Source: an uncultured Bacteroidia bacterium
Lineage (GTDB): Bacteria; Bacteroidota; Bacteroidia; Bacteroidales; UBA932
DNA: 64,000 nucleotides
Assembly (NCBI GenBank): GCA_902768985.1
Contig: CACXNA010000008.1
Location: 62,001 to 126,000 of the forward strand
Direction: 5' to 3'
How positions within the stretch are numbered: position 1 is the stretch's first letter; the number at the start of each line of letters is the position of its first letter. The position numbers and the translations under genes are program-made. This document shows, in pieces, positions 1-8,426 of the stretch. The notes beneath the pieces are model-generated. The model saw only the letters and a program-made list of their open reading frames with translations, was not told where the DNA came from and did not search any database.

Positions 1-22
1 AAAGCCGCTCTGCAGCGGCTTT
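1..22 (-). terminator. Terminator hairpin after mnmG
   Basis: A 9-bp perfect inverted repeat (AAAGCCGCT / AGCGGCTTT) with a 4-base loop lies four bases past the mnmG stop codon. Read on the minus strand it ends in a short T run at the window edge. It is a plausible intrinsic terminator for ybeY-mnmG; the T-tract may continue outside the window. Confidence 0.75.
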
Positions 23-26
23 GACA

Positions 27-1889
27 TCAGCGGCCGAAATAGACCAGCAAAACGGATATATCCGCTGGCGAAACCCCGGAAATGCGAGCAGCCTGGGCGA
101 TCGTCAGCGGATGGTATTTTTTAAACTTCTGCCGACACTCAATCGTCAGACCGGCCACGCGGTCGAAATCAAAATTCTCGGGAATTCGGAGATCTTCGAG
201 CCGTTGAATCTTCTCGGCCATCTGCATTTCCCGATCGATATAACCCCGATATCGGAGCGAAATTTCCACGCTTTCAACAGCCTCCTGTTCAAAAGTTCCA
301 CGTGGAACAATTCTCAATAGTTCCTCAAGAGAAACCTCCGGGCGCGTGGCCAAATCAGCGATTCGTTTAGACTCTGTAATGGGGCTGGAGCCCACTGATT
401 GCAGGTAGGGATTCGCCTCTTTCGCGGTCAAATTCTTTCGCTCGCAATATTCTTGTAACTCCTTGACTTGCTCGTATTTGCGCATCGTCGCGGCATAGCG
501 GTTCTCGTCCGCAAGACCAATTTCGTGACCGACCGGCGTGAGGCGCTGATCGGCATTATCCTGGCGCAGCAAGATGCGATATTCGGCACGCGAGGTAAAC
601 ATCCGGTACGGTTCATCAACCCCCTTCGTTACCAGGTCGTCAATCAGGACGCCGATATAGGATTGGTCCCGGCGCAGGATAAGCGGATCCTGCTCCAGCA
701 GCTTCCGATGTGCGTTAATTCCAGCCATAACTCCTTGAGCAGCAGCTTCTTCGTACCCGGTTGTGCCGTTTACCTGGCCTGCCAGGAAGAGATTTTCGAC
801 AAAACGGGATTCCAAACTCGGCCGCAGGCCGGTCGGATCGAAGAAATCGTACTCGACGGCATAGGCCGGTCGGAAGATCTTCACATTCTCCAGGCCCTCA
901 ATCGCATGCAGCGCGTCGAGCTGAACCTGCAGCGGCAGCGAAGAGGAGAATCCTTGCAAATAGTATTCGTTCGTGCTTCGACCTTCCGGCTCGAGGAAGA
1001 GTTGGTGGGCCGGATTGTCCGGGAAGACGCGAAGCTTGTCTTCGATGCTCGGACAGTAACGCGGGCCGCGACCATGGATTAGTCCGGTGAAGAGCGGCGA
1101 CTCGCCGAAGCCGCTCCGCAGGATTTCATGCACTCGCTCGTTGGTGTGCAAAATGAAGCAGGGCATCTGCTCCCCTCCCGGACCCTGGACGGCGGACGGC
1201 TCCGGCAGGAAGGAAAAACGCGCCGGGTCCGGGTCGCCGAGTTGGAGTGGAAGCTTGGAGGTATCGAGGGAGGATATGTCGATCCGAGGCGGGGTCCCCG
1301 TCTTCATCCGGTCGGTCGAAAGACCTCGGTCGACCAGTTGTTCGGTCAGACCATAAGACGCCGGCTCGCCGATGCGGCCGCCTTCCATCTGGTGACGACC
1401 GATGAAGAGTTTGCCCGAAAGGAAGGTTCCGGCGGTCAAAACAACCGCCCGAGACTTGAAAATTGCCCCTGTATTTGTCTTGACTCCGCAGATTTTAGAA
1501 TTCTCAAAGAGAAATTCCGTCGCAGAATCCGCGTAAATATCTAAGATACAAGTACTTTCAAGGACTTTGCGCCAGTTGAGCGAAAACTGGATTTTATCGC
1601 ACTGAGCGCGCGGACTCCACATCGCCGGACCCTTTGAGCGGTTGAGCATGCGGAATTGGAGCGTCGACCGGTCGGTCACGATTCCGCTCCATCCGCCGAG
1701 CGCGTCGATCTCCCGGACGATCTGCCCTTTGGCAATTCCACCCACCGCAGGGTTACAGGACATCTTGGCGAAGCCGAGCATGTCCATCGTGACGAGGAGC
1801 ACCGACGAGCCGAGTGTCGCGGCCGCCATCGCGGCCTCGCATCCGGCGTGTCCGCCGCCCACCACTATAATATCATACACCCGCTCCAT
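27..1889 (-). CDS. mnmG: tRNA uridine-5-carboxymethylaminomethyl modification enzyme MnmG (GidA)
   Basis: This is the FAD- and NADH-dependent subunit that, with MnmE, installs the carboxymethylaminomethyl group on wobble U34 of certain tRNAs. The predicted 620 residues match the family length. The N-terminus has the FAD-binding motif VGGGHAGCEAA, followed by the signatures NPAVGGIAKG and TGTPPRID, and the C-terminus has the helical ADISVLLVYF region typical of MnmG. The start is placed at the ATG whose A overlaps the last base of the ybeY TGA; a GTG one codon upstream is the alternative. The one-base overlap shows translational coupling with ybeY. The gene is often near oriC in other bacteria, which matters for the DnaA-box region 6 kb away. 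Confidence 0.97.
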   Translation of the reverse strand: MERVYDIIVVGGGHAGCEAAMAAATLGSSVLLVTMDMLGFAKMSCNPAVGGIAKGQIVREIDALGGWSGIVTDRSTLQFRMLNRSKGPAMWSPRAQCDKIQFSLNWRKVLESTCILDIYADSATEFLFENSKICGVKTNTGAIFKSRAVVLTAGTFLSGKLFIGRHQMEGGRIGEPASYGLTEQLVDRGLSTDRMKTGTPPRIDISSLDTSKLPLQLGDPDPARFSFLPEPSAVQGPGGEQMPCFILHTNERVHEILRSGFGESPLFTGLIHGRGPRYCPSIEDKLRVFPDNPAHQLFLEPEGRSTNEYYLQGFSSSLPLQVQLDALHAIEGLENVKIFRPAYAVEYDFFDPTGLRPSLESRFVENLFLAGQVNGTTGYEEAAAQGVMAGINAHRKLLEQDPLILRRDQSYIGVLIDDLVTKGVDEPYRMFTSRAEYRILLRQDNADQRLTPVGHEIGLADENRYAATMRKYEQVKELQEYCERKNLTAKEANPYLQSVGSSPITESKRIADLATRPEVSLEELLRIVPRGTFEQEAVESVEISLRYRGYIDREMQMAEKIQRLEDLRIPENFDFDRVAGLTIECRQKFKKYHPLTIAQAARISGVSPADISVLLVYFGR

Positions 1890-2308
1890 CACAAAGACGC
1901 CCGCATCTCCAGGTAATAATTTTCTTTCTGGCGCATCTCGGCGATGTCCGCCTCGCTGTGGTCGTCATAGCCGATCAGGTGCAGCAGGCCGTGTACCATC
2001 ACGCGGTTCAATTCGTCCGCGAACTCCGTCCCGTAGAACTGTGCGTTCTCGCGTACGGAGTCGATGCTGATGAAAAGATCGCCGGAGAGCACGTCCTTCT
2101 CACAATAATCGAACGTAATGATGTCCGTGAAATAGTCGTGCTGCAGATACTTCATGTTTACGTCCAGGATATAATTGTCCGAGCAGAAAATGATATTGAT
2201 CGCGCCCAGACGGCGCAATTCGCTGCCGGCAACCATCTTGAGCCAGCGGTTGTTCAACATTTTCTGCTTCAGTTCGAAGCGAATATCTTCCTGAAAGTAG
2301 CGTATCAT
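1889..2308 (-). CDS. ybeY: Endoribonuclease YbeY (16S rRNA 3' end maturation)
   Basis: YbeY is a small zinc-dependent endoribonuclease that acts in 16S rRNA maturation and ribosome quality control. The zinc-binding signature HGLLHLIGYDDH, with its three histidines, is intact near residue 105-116. The protein is 139 residues with the ATG start chosen here. A TTG two codons upstream would add two residues, but the ATG at 2306-2308 fits better behind the TAAATTTG box. It is first in a two-gene operon with mnmG. Confidence 0.95.
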   Translation of the reverse strand: MIRYFQEDIRFELKQKMLNNRWLKMVAGSELRRLGAINIIFCSDNYILDVNMKYLQHDYFTDIITFDYCEKDVLSGDLFISIDSVRENAQFYGTEFADELNRVMVHGLLHLIGYDDHSEADIAEMRQKENYYLEMRASL

Positions 2309-2322
2309 CGGCAAAATTTTTG

Positions 2323-2330
2323 CAAATTTA
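2323..2330 (-). promoter_or_regulatory. -7 box TAAATTTG for ybeY-mnmG
   Basis: The minus strand reads TAAATTTG, a full match to the Bacteroidota TAnnTTTG -7 element, 14 bases before the ybeY ATG. It runs straight into CAAA, giving a TTTGCAAA dyad. No clear -33 TTG is seen at the usual spacing. Confidence 0.6.
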
Positions 2331-2349
2331 CATCTATAAAATGAAATAA

Positions 2350-2380
2350 TTGGAATTGAGAATAAATATTTCTATCTTTG
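2350..2380 (+). promoter_or_regulatory. Promoter of the TonB-type gene
   Basis: TTG at 2350-2352 and TATCTTTG at 2373-2380 are separated by 20 bases, the standard Bacteroidota -33/-7 arrangement. The start codon lies 34 bases past the -7 box. Confidence 0.75.
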
Positions 2381-2414
2381 AAACCCAAACGGAATATTTA
2401 ATGTAACCACGAAT

Positions 2415-3104
2415 ATGGAAGTCAAGAAATCACCCAAAGCTGATCTGAACAACAAGAAGCTCTTGTTTGTCGAGATTGGTTTAGTTCTTTCCCTTCTGAT
2501 TACGATCGCCGCATTCGAGTATCGTACCCAGGAGAAGAAAGACAGCTTCTTTGAGGCTGAGAACACCGAACTCATTGAGGAGGAGATTATTCCGATCACG
2601 CAGGAGACCCCTCCGCCGCCCCCCGAGACCCCGAAGATCCCGATCCTGTCCGACCAGATCGACATCGTGGACGACAACATCAAGGTGGATGACAACATCC
2701 TCAACCTCGAGGATGATTCCAACCTGGGTGTCGAGATCATGGACTATGTAGAGGAAGTTCAGGAAGAAGTCGTCGAAGAGGAAGCGATTCCGTTCGCCCT
2801 CGTCGAGGAGAAGCCGAAGTTCCAGGGTGGCGATGCCAACACCTTCTCCAAGTGGGTGTCCCAGCATCTCGATTATCCTGAGCTCGCTAAGGAAAATGGC
2901 GTTTCCGGCCGTGTCATGGTGCAGTTCACCGTGAACCCGAACGGTACCGTTTCCGACGTGAAGGTGCTCCGTGGTGTGGACCCGTCCCTTGATAAGGAGG
3001 CTGTCCGCGTGATCCAGAGCTCCCCGAAGTGGACCCCTGGCAAGCAGCGTGACCGCGCTGTGAAGGTTACTTACCAGTTCCCTGTGATCTTCCAGCTGCG
3101 ATAA
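2415..3104 (+). CDS. TonB-family energy transducer
   Basis: This is a periplasm-spanning protein predicted to pass proton-motive energy to outer-membrane TonB-dependent transporters such as the SusC protein in this window. The 229 residues show a short cytoplasmic N-terminus, one transmembrane segment at about residues 18-36, an acidic stretch, a proline run (TPPPPPETPKIP) at about 60-72, a long acidic linker and a C-terminal TonB domain from about residue 137 (FQGGDANTFSKWV, then YPELAKENGVSGRVMVQF). It has its own promoter and a strong terminator, so it is probably monocistronic. Several TonB paralogues are usual in this group, so the specific partner is unknown. Confidence 0.9.
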   Translation: MEVKKSPKADLNNKKLLFVEIGLVLSLLITIAAFEYRTQEKKDSFFEAENTELIEEEIIPITQETPPPPPETPKIPILSDQIDIVDDNIKVDDNILNLEDDSNLGVEIMDYVEEVQEEVVEEEAIPFALVEEKPKFQGGDANTFSKWVSQHLDYPELAKENGVSGRVMVQFTVNPNGTVSDVKVLRGVDPSLDKEAVRVIQSSPKWTPGKQRDRAVKVTYQFPVIFQLR

Positions 3105-3123
3105 GCAAGCAAAACCGAATAAG

Positions 3124-3149
3124 AGGCCGTCCACGGACGGCCTTTTTTT
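3124..3149 (+). terminator. Intrinsic terminator after the TonB-type gene
   Basis: The stem AGGCCGTC / GACGGCCT with a four-base loop is followed by seven T residues. It sits 20 bases past the stop codon and just before hflX. Confidence 0.9.
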
Positions 3150-3157
3150 GATAAAAT

Positions 3158-4342
3158 ATGGAGAATAAGAGAGAAGAGAAAGCAGTCTTTGTCGGTATCA
3201 TCAAGCAGGATGACGACGAGCGTAAGATCTACGAATACCTCGACGAGTTGCAATTCCTCGCCGAGACGGCCGGCGCCATGGGCGACAAGCAGTTCGTCCA
3301 GCGCGTGGACCGTCCCGACAAAGCCACCTATATCCGCAGCGGAAAACTCAAGGAAATCGCCGATTATTGCGAAGAGAACCACATTGATTATGTGATCTTT
3401 GACGATGAATTGACGGGCATGCAGCAGCGCAACATCGAGAAGATCATCAAGACCGCCGCGGTCATCGACCGGACCAGCCTCATCCTCGAAATCTTCTCCC
3501 AACGCGCCCAGACGGCCTACGCCAAGACGCAGGTCGAACTGGCCCGCTACAACTACATGCTCCCGCGCCTGGCGGGCATGTGGACCCACCTGGAGCGCCA
3601 GCGCGGCGGTATGGGCACGCGCGGCGGTATGGGTGAAACCCAGATCGAAGTGGACCGCCGTATCGTGCGGGAGCGCATCTCCAAGCTCAAGGAGCAACTC
3701 AAGAAGGTGGACAAGCAGATGGCCACCCAGCGCAGCAACCGCGGCCAGCTGGTGCGCCTCTCGCTGGTCGGCTACACCAACGTGGGTAAGTCCACGCTGA
3801 TGAATCTCCTCTCCAAATCGGACGTTTTTGCTGAAAATAAGCTCTTTGCGACCCTCGATACGACGGTCCGCAAGGTGGTTATCGGCAACGTGCCCTTCCT
3901 GCTCAGCGACACCGTCGGTTTCATCCGGAAACTCCCCACGCAGTTAATCGAGGCCTTCAAGAGCACCCTGGACGAAGTCCGGGAGGCGGATATCCTCGTA
4001 CACGTCGTGGATATCTCCCATCCTGACTACGAGGAGCAGATGGAGGTCGTGGACAAGACGCTGAAGGATATTTCCGCGGCAGACAAGCCCGTTTACGTCG
4101 TTTTTAACAAGACGGACGCCTATACCTACGAACCCTACGACGAGTTCTCTTTAGAGCCCAAAAACGAGCGTAATTTCACGCTGGACGAGCTAAAATATAA
4201 ATGGATCAGCGGACGCAAGATCCCCTGCATTTTCATCTCGGCCATCAAGAAGGAAAATATCGAAAAACTCCGCGAAGACATCTATAAGATGGTCGCGGAG
4301 ATTCATGCAGGAAGATATCCTTTCAATAACTTCCTATGGTAA
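3158..4342 (+). CDS. hflX: GTPase HflX
   Basis: HflX is a translational GTPase-family protein that binds the 50S subunit and splits stalled ribosomes. The 394 residues contain the HflX N-terminal domain, a linker with the glycine-rich GGMGTRGGMGETQIE signature, then the G domain: P-loop GYTNVGKST near residue 205, switch I threonine in ATLDTTVRKV, DTVGFI as G3 and NKTD as G4. The ATG start follows the upstream terminator by only eight bases. No TAnnTTTG box is evident in that gap, so the promoter is unclear. It converges on sdhB. Confidence 0.96.
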   Translation: MENKREEKAVFVGIIKQDDDERKIYEYLDELQFLAETAGAMGDKQFVQRVDRPDKATYIRSGKLKEIADYCEENHIDYVIFDDELTGMQQRNIEKIIKTAAVIDRTSLILEIFSQRAQTAYAKTQVELARYNYMLPRLAGMWTHLERQRGGMGTRGGMGETQIEVDRRIVRERISKLKEQLKKVDKQMATQRSNRGQLVRLSLVGYTNVGKSTLMNLLSKSDVFAENKLFATLDTTVRKVVIGNVPFLLSDTVGFIRKLPTQLIEAFKSTLDEVREADILVHVVDISHPDYEEQMEVVDKTLKDISAADKPVYVVFNKTDAYTYEPYDEFSLEPKNERNFTLDELKYKWISGRKIPCIFISAIKKENIEKLREDIYKMVAEIHAGRYPFNNFLW

Positions 4343-4346
4343 AAAA

Positions 4347-4375
4347 GAAGCCCGGCCATCGAGCCGGGCTTTCTT
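4347..4375. terminator. Bidirectional terminator between hflX and sdhB
   Basis: The stem AAGCCCGGC / GCCGGGCTT has a six-base loop, with A-rich sequence on its left and a T run on its right, so it can terminate both convergent genes. Confidence 0.88.
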
Positions 4376-4376
4376 T

Positions 4377-5156
4377 TTAGTCAGAGAACTTTGCCTTGAG
4401 GAACTCGCGGTTCAGGCGGGCGATGTGCGACACGCTGATACCCTTCGGGCACTCCAGCTCGCAAGCGCGCGTGTTGGTGCAGTTGCCGAAGCCGAGTTCG
4501 TCCATCTTGGCGACCATCGCCTTAGCGCGGCGCTTGGCCTCCGGACGGCCCTGCGGAAGCAGGGCGAGGGAGCTGACGCGCGCCGCGACGAAGAGCATCG
4601 CAGAGCCGTTCTTACAGGTGGCCACACAGGCGCCGCAGCCCACGCAGGCCGCTGCATCCATGCTTTCCTCGGCACGGTCGTGCGAAATCAGGATGTTGTT
4701 GGCATCCTGCGCAGCACCGGTGCGCACGGAGATGAAGCCGCCGGCCTGGAGAATCTTGTCGAAGGCGCTGCGGTCCACGACGAGGTCCTTGATGATAGGG
4801 AAACCGGCGCTCCGCCAGGGCTCCACCGTGATGGTCGCGCCGTTCTTGAAGTGGCGCATGAAGAGCTGGCAGGTGGTCACATGGTCGTCCGGACCGTGTG
4901 CACGGCCGTCGATATACAGGCCACAGGCGCCGCAGATGCCTTCGCGGCAGTCGTGATCGAAGGAAACGGGGCCGCTGCTCTGGCAGCCACGCTCCACGGC
5001 CACGGGATCGCAACCCTCGCGGATCAGCTGCTCGTTCAGGATATCGAGCATTTCCAGGAAGGAAGCATCCTCTTCGATGCCGGCAATATGGTAGGTCTCG
5101 AAATGACCCGGGGTTTTGGCGTTCTTCTGACGCCATATTTTCAGATTGAATTCCAT
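4377..5156 (-). CDS. sdhB: Succinate dehydrogenase / fumarate reductase iron-sulfur subunit
   Basis: This is the electron-transfer subunit of the membrane succinate:quinone oxidoreductase, which in anaerobic Bacteroidales usually works as fumarate reductase. The 259 residues carry three iron-sulfur binding regions: [15 protein letters not shown] for the 2Fe-2S cluster, [14 protein letters not shown], and [14 protein letters not shown] for the 4Fe-4S and 3Fe-4S clusters. The ATG start is five bases after the sdhA stop, so the two are cotranscribed. The direction (oxidase or reductase) cannot be decided from sequence. No cytochrome b subunit gene is adjacent. Confidence 0.95.
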   Translation of the reverse strand: MEFNLKIWRQKNAKTPGHFETYHIAGIEEDASFLEMLDILNEQLIREGCDPVAVERGCQSSGPVSFDHDCREGICGACGLYIDGRAHGPDDHVTTCQLFMRHFKNGATITVEPWRSAGFPIIKDLVVDRSAFDKILQAGGFISVRTGAAQDANNILISHDRAEESMDAAACVGCGACVATCKNGSAMLFVAARVSSLALLPQGRPEAKRRAKAMVAKMDELGFGNCTNTRACELECPKGISVSHIARLNREFLKAKFSD

Positions 5157-5161
5157 CTCGC

Positions 5162-7108
5162 TTAGTCTTTGTAATTTCTCGTTTTCACCTCGATAAACTC
5201 ATACTTGAGCGGCTCCTTGTGGAGTTCGGGTTCCTTATCTTCACCCTTGTACTCCCAGGCGGCGACATACATGAAGTTGGCGTCGTCACGCTTCGCCTCA
5301 CCTTCCTCGGTCTGGCTCTCCACACGGAAGTGGCCGCCGCAGGACTCGGTACGGTTCAGCGCGTCGCGCGCCATCAGCTCACCGATGTCGAAGAAATCCT
5401 CCAGACGAAGGGCTTTCTCGAGCTCCTGGTTGAATTCAAACTGCGATCCGGGCACGTTGACATTCTCATAGAATTCCTTCTTGAGGGCCTTGATTTCAGT
5501 AATAGCCTTCTTCAGGCCGGCCTCGTCGCGGGCCATACCCACGTTGTCCCACATGATGTTGCCAAGGCGCTTGTGGATGGAATCCACGGTCTCCTTACCC
5601 TTGATGGCGAAGAGACGGTCGATACGGGCCTGGACGGCCTTCTCGGCATCGTCGAATTCCTTCGTATTGACGTCCGTCTTGGGCTCGGCGAACTTGTAGG
5701 AGAGGTAGTCGCCGATCGTGACAGGCAGCACAAAATAACCGTCCGCCAGGCCCTGCATCAGCGCGGAAGCGCCGAGGCGGTTTCCGCCGTGGTCGGAGAA
5801 GTTGGCCTCGCCGATGGCGTAGAGGCCAGGAATCGTAGTCTGCAGGTCATAGTCGACCCAGATACCACCCATGGTATAGTGGATGGCCGGATAGATCATC
5901 ATCGGCTCCTCCCAAGGGGAGCTGGCGGTGATCTTCTCATACATGTCGAAGAGGTTGCCGTAGCGCTCAGCAACGCGCTGGTGACCCAGGCGCTGGATAG
6001 CATCCGCGAAATCGAGGAACACGGCCTTACCCGTCTCGTTCACACCGAAACCGGCGTCGCAACGCTCCTTGGCGGCGCGGGAAGCTACGTCACGCGGCAC
6101 GAGGTTACCGAAGGCCGGATAGCGGCGCTCCAGGTAGTAATCGCGGTCCGCCTCAGGGATCTGGGAGGCCTTGATTTCATGCTTGCGGAGCTTCTCCACA
6201 TCCTCTTTCTTCTTCGGCACCCAGATACGGCCGTCGTTACGCAGCGACTCGGACATCAGGGTCAGCTTGCACTGCTGGTCGCCGTGGACCGGAATACAAG
6301 TCGGGTGGATCTGCGCGAAGCAGGGATTTCCGAAATAAGCACCCTTACGATAGCACTGCATGGCAGCGGAACCGTTGCTGTTCATGGCGTTCGTGGACAG
6401 GAAATAGGTATTTCCATAGCCACCCGTCGCAATCACGACGGCGTGGGCGCCGAAGCGCTCCAGCTGACCGGTCACGAGGTTGCGGGCAATGATACCCTTG
6501 GCCTGGCCGTTCACGACCACGAGGTCGAGCATTTCATGACGGGGATATGCCTTCACGCTGCCGTTCGCAATCTCCTTGTTAAGGGAAGCGTAGGCACCCA
6601 GCAGGAGCTGCTGGCCGGTTTGACCGCGGGCGTAGAAAGTACGGCTCACCTGCACACCACCGAAAGAACGGTTGGCCAGGTATCCGCCGTATTCACGGGC
6701 AAAAGGAATACCCTGCGCAACGCACTGATCGATAATGGAGGCACTCACTTCAGCCAGACGGTAAACGTTGGCCTCGCGGGCACGGTAGTCACCACCCTTG
6801 ATCGTGTCATAGAACAGACGATAGACGGAGTCGTTGTCGTTCTGATAGTTCTTCGCAGCATTGATACCACCCTGTGCGGCGATGGAGTGCGCACGGCGCG
6901 GGGTGTCGCTGATGCAGAAAATCTTGACATTGTAGCCCAGTTCGCCGAGGGAAGCAGCTGCGGATGCGCCACCCAGACCGGTACCGACCACGATGATCTC
7001 AAGTTTTCTCTTGTTGTTCGGACTCACCAGACGGATTTCCGACTTGCGCCGGGTCCATTTGCTTTCAAGCGGTCCTGCAGGAATTTTGGAATTTAACTTG
7101 TCAGACAT
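5162..7108 (-). CDS. sdhA: Succinate dehydrogenase / fumarate reductase flavoprotein subunit
   Basis: This is the catalytic subunit that interconverts succinate and fumarate at a covalently bound FAD. The 648 residues begin [12 protein letters not shown]. The dinucleotide fold [13 protein letters not shown] lies near residue 40, and the histidine of [11 protein letters not shown] is the expected FAD attachment site. The substrate-site segment HPTCIP and the [13 protein letters not shown] signature are present. An upstream TTG at 7141 is rejected because it overlaps the end of ruvB and leaves an unusual extension. The gene starts 29 bases after the ruvB stop with no visible -7 box, so it may be cotranscribed with ruvB. 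The usual upstream sdhC (cytochrome b) gene is missing here. Confidence 0.95.
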   Translation of the reverse strand: MSDKLNSKIPAGPLESKWTRRKSEIRLVSPNNKRKLEIIVVGTGLGGASAAASLGELGYNVKIFCISDTPRRAHSIAAQGGINAAKNYQNDNDSVYRLFYDTIKGGDYRAREANVYRLAEVSASIIDQCVAQGIPFAREYGGYLANRSFGGVQVSRTFYARGQTGQQLLLGAYASLNKEIANGSVKAYPRHEMLDLVVVNGQAKGIIARNLVTGQLERFGAHAVVIATGGYGNTYFLSTNAMNSNGSAAMQCYRKGAYFGNPCFAQIHPTCIPVHGDQQCKLTLMSESLRNDGRIWVPKKKEDVEKLRKHEIKASQIPEADRDYYLERRYPAFGNLVPRDVASRAAKERCDAGFGVNETGKAVFLDFADAIQRLGHQRVAERYGNLFDMYEKITASSPWEEPMMIYPAIHYTMGGIWVDYDLQTTIPGLYAIGEANFSDHGGNRLGASALMQGLADGYFVLPVTIGDYLSYKFAEPKTDVNTKEFDDAEKAVQARIDRLFAIKGKETVDSIHKRLGNIMWDNVGMARDEAGLKKAITEIKALKKEFYENVNVPGSQFEFNQELEKALRLEDFFDIGELMARDALNRTESCGGHFRVESQTEEGEAKRDDANFMYVAAWEYKGEDKEPELHKEPLKYEFIEVKTRNYKD

Positions 7109-7137
7109 TGTTAGGTGTTTATATATTGTTTCTTTAC

Positions 7138-8157
7138 TCAAAAAAGCGTATTGGCGTTGTTCTGATAGGGATCCAGACCCATGTGTTTATACGAAAGTTC
7201 CGTAGCCACGCGGCCGCGCTGCGTCCGGACGATAAAACCTTCTTTAATGAGGAAAGGTTCATACACTTCCTCATAAGTACCCTGATCCTCTCCGATGGCC
7301 GTTGCCAGAGTATTCGCACCCACCGGACCACCCTTGAAGGTGGAGATGATCGTGCGGAGAATCTTGTTGTCGATCGAATCCAGTCCGCGTTTGTCAATAT
7401 TCAATTTGTCGAGCGCATAGCGCGCAATCTTCAGGTCAATGTGGCCGTCACCCATCACCTGCGCGAAGTCGCGCACGCGACGGAGCAGGGAATTGGCGAT
7501 ACGCGGCGTGCCGCGGCTGCGGAGGGCGATCTCCTCGGCCGCCTCGGGTTCAATTTCCACCTTCAGGATCCCGGCGCTGCGCTTGACGATCTTGACCAGG
7601 TCTGCCGTATCGTAGTATTCCAAACCTTCGGTGATACCGAAACGGGCGCGCAGCGGAGCCGTCAGCAAACCGGCGCGCGTCGTGGCACCTACGAGCGTGA
7701 AAGGATTCAGGGAAATGCGTACCGAACGGGCCCCGGGGCCCTTGTCAATCATGATATCGATCACGAAATCCTCCATGGCGGAGTAGAGATACTCTTCCAC
7801 TTCAGGAGCAAGACGGTGGATTTCATCGATAAACAGGACATCACCCGTCTCCAGGGAAGTCAACAGGCCCGCCAGATCGCCGGGACGGTCCAGGACAGGA
7901 CCGGAAGTAATCTTCATATTGACCCCCATCTCATTGGCGATAATGTGCGCCAAGGTGGTCTTTCCCAGGCCCGGAGGGCCATGGAAAAGCGTATGGTCCA
8001 GGGATTCCCCACGCATTTTGGCTGCCTGGATATAGACGCGCAGACGGGAAACGATTTCACCCTGTCCGGTGAAATCTTCCAGCTCCTGGGGCCGGATAAT
8101 TCCGTCCAATTCCTTATCTTTGCAGTCGTTTGCGTTATGAGGGTCGAATTCCTGCAT
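7138..8157 (-). CDS. ruvB: Holliday junction branch-migration ATPase RuvB
   Basis: RuvB is the hexameric AAA+ motor that drives branch migration with RuvA during recombinational repair. With the ATG at 8155-8157 it has 339 residues beginning [11 protein letters not shown]. The Walker A motif is GPPGLGKTT, Walker B is LFIDEIHRL, and the arginine-finger region and C-terminal winged helix ([15 protein letters not shown]) are intact. A TTG nine codons upstream lies inside the -7 box of the promoter and is rejected. ruvA and ruvC are not in the window. Confidence 0.96.
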   Translation of the reverse strand: MQEFDPHNANDCKDKELDGIIRPQELEDFTGQGEIVSRLRVYIQAAKMRGESLDHTLFHGPPGLGKTTLAHIIANEMGVNMKITSGPVLDRPGDLAGLLTSLETGDVLFIDEIHRLAPEVEEYLYSAMEDFVIDIMIDKGPGARSVRISLNPFTLVGATTRAGLLTAPLRARFGITEGLEYYDTADLVKIVKRSAGILKVEIEPEAAEEIALRSRGTPRIANSLLRRVRDFAQVMGDGHIDLKIARYALDKLNIDKRGLDSIDNKILRTIISTFKGGPVGANTLATAIGEDQGTYEEVYEPFLIKEGFIVRTQRGRVATELSYKHMGLDPYQNNANTLF

Positions 8158-8181
8158 GCGAGGGGCTTGACTTTTAGAATA

Positions 8182-8189
8182 CAAATATA
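8182..8189 (-). promoter_or_regulatory. -7 box TATATTTG for ruvB
   Basis: The minus strand reads TATATTTG, 24 bases before the ruvB ATG. No good -33 element is visible in the AT-rich sequence upstream. Its position rules out the upstream TTG as a start codon. Confidence 0.6.
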
Positions 8190-8426
8190 CTTCTTTTATT
8201 TTGAAAATCTGATATTTATTTTAGGGTTGTTGAAATGTTGATAACCTGATCAAGTAATTATTTATCAGATTTTTAAGATAAGAGAACAGAGTTAAAAAGT
8301 CTGTTGATTCCCTGTAGGTGCCGTTGTTGAAAAGCTTCCGGTTATTTTTATCCACAGAAAAAACTGGGCGGTAAACAGGATTTCAACATACTTTTCAACC
8401 GATTTTTTACATAACATGTTGATAAG
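8190..8426. other. AT-rich region with DnaA boxes; candidate oriC or DnaA-regulated site
   Basis: This gap between the divergent ruvB and mfd genes is strikingly AT-rich for this genome. It contains a perfect DnaA box TTATCCACA at 8348-8356 (plus strand) and two one-mismatch boxes TTATCAACA on the minus strand at 8236-8244 and 8417-8425; the last overlaps the mfd start codon. Further GTTGAAA/TTTCAAC-like words are scattered through it. The left half (about 8190-8290) is the most AT-rich and could serve as the unwinding element. No TAnnTTTG promoter for mfd is visible. DnaA boxes also occur outside origins, so the origin call is inference. Confidence 0.45.

Noticed and set aside
5219-7096. 625-codon plus-strand open frame opposite sdhA
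   Set aside because: sdhA is certain on the minus strand; the opposite frame has shadow composition.
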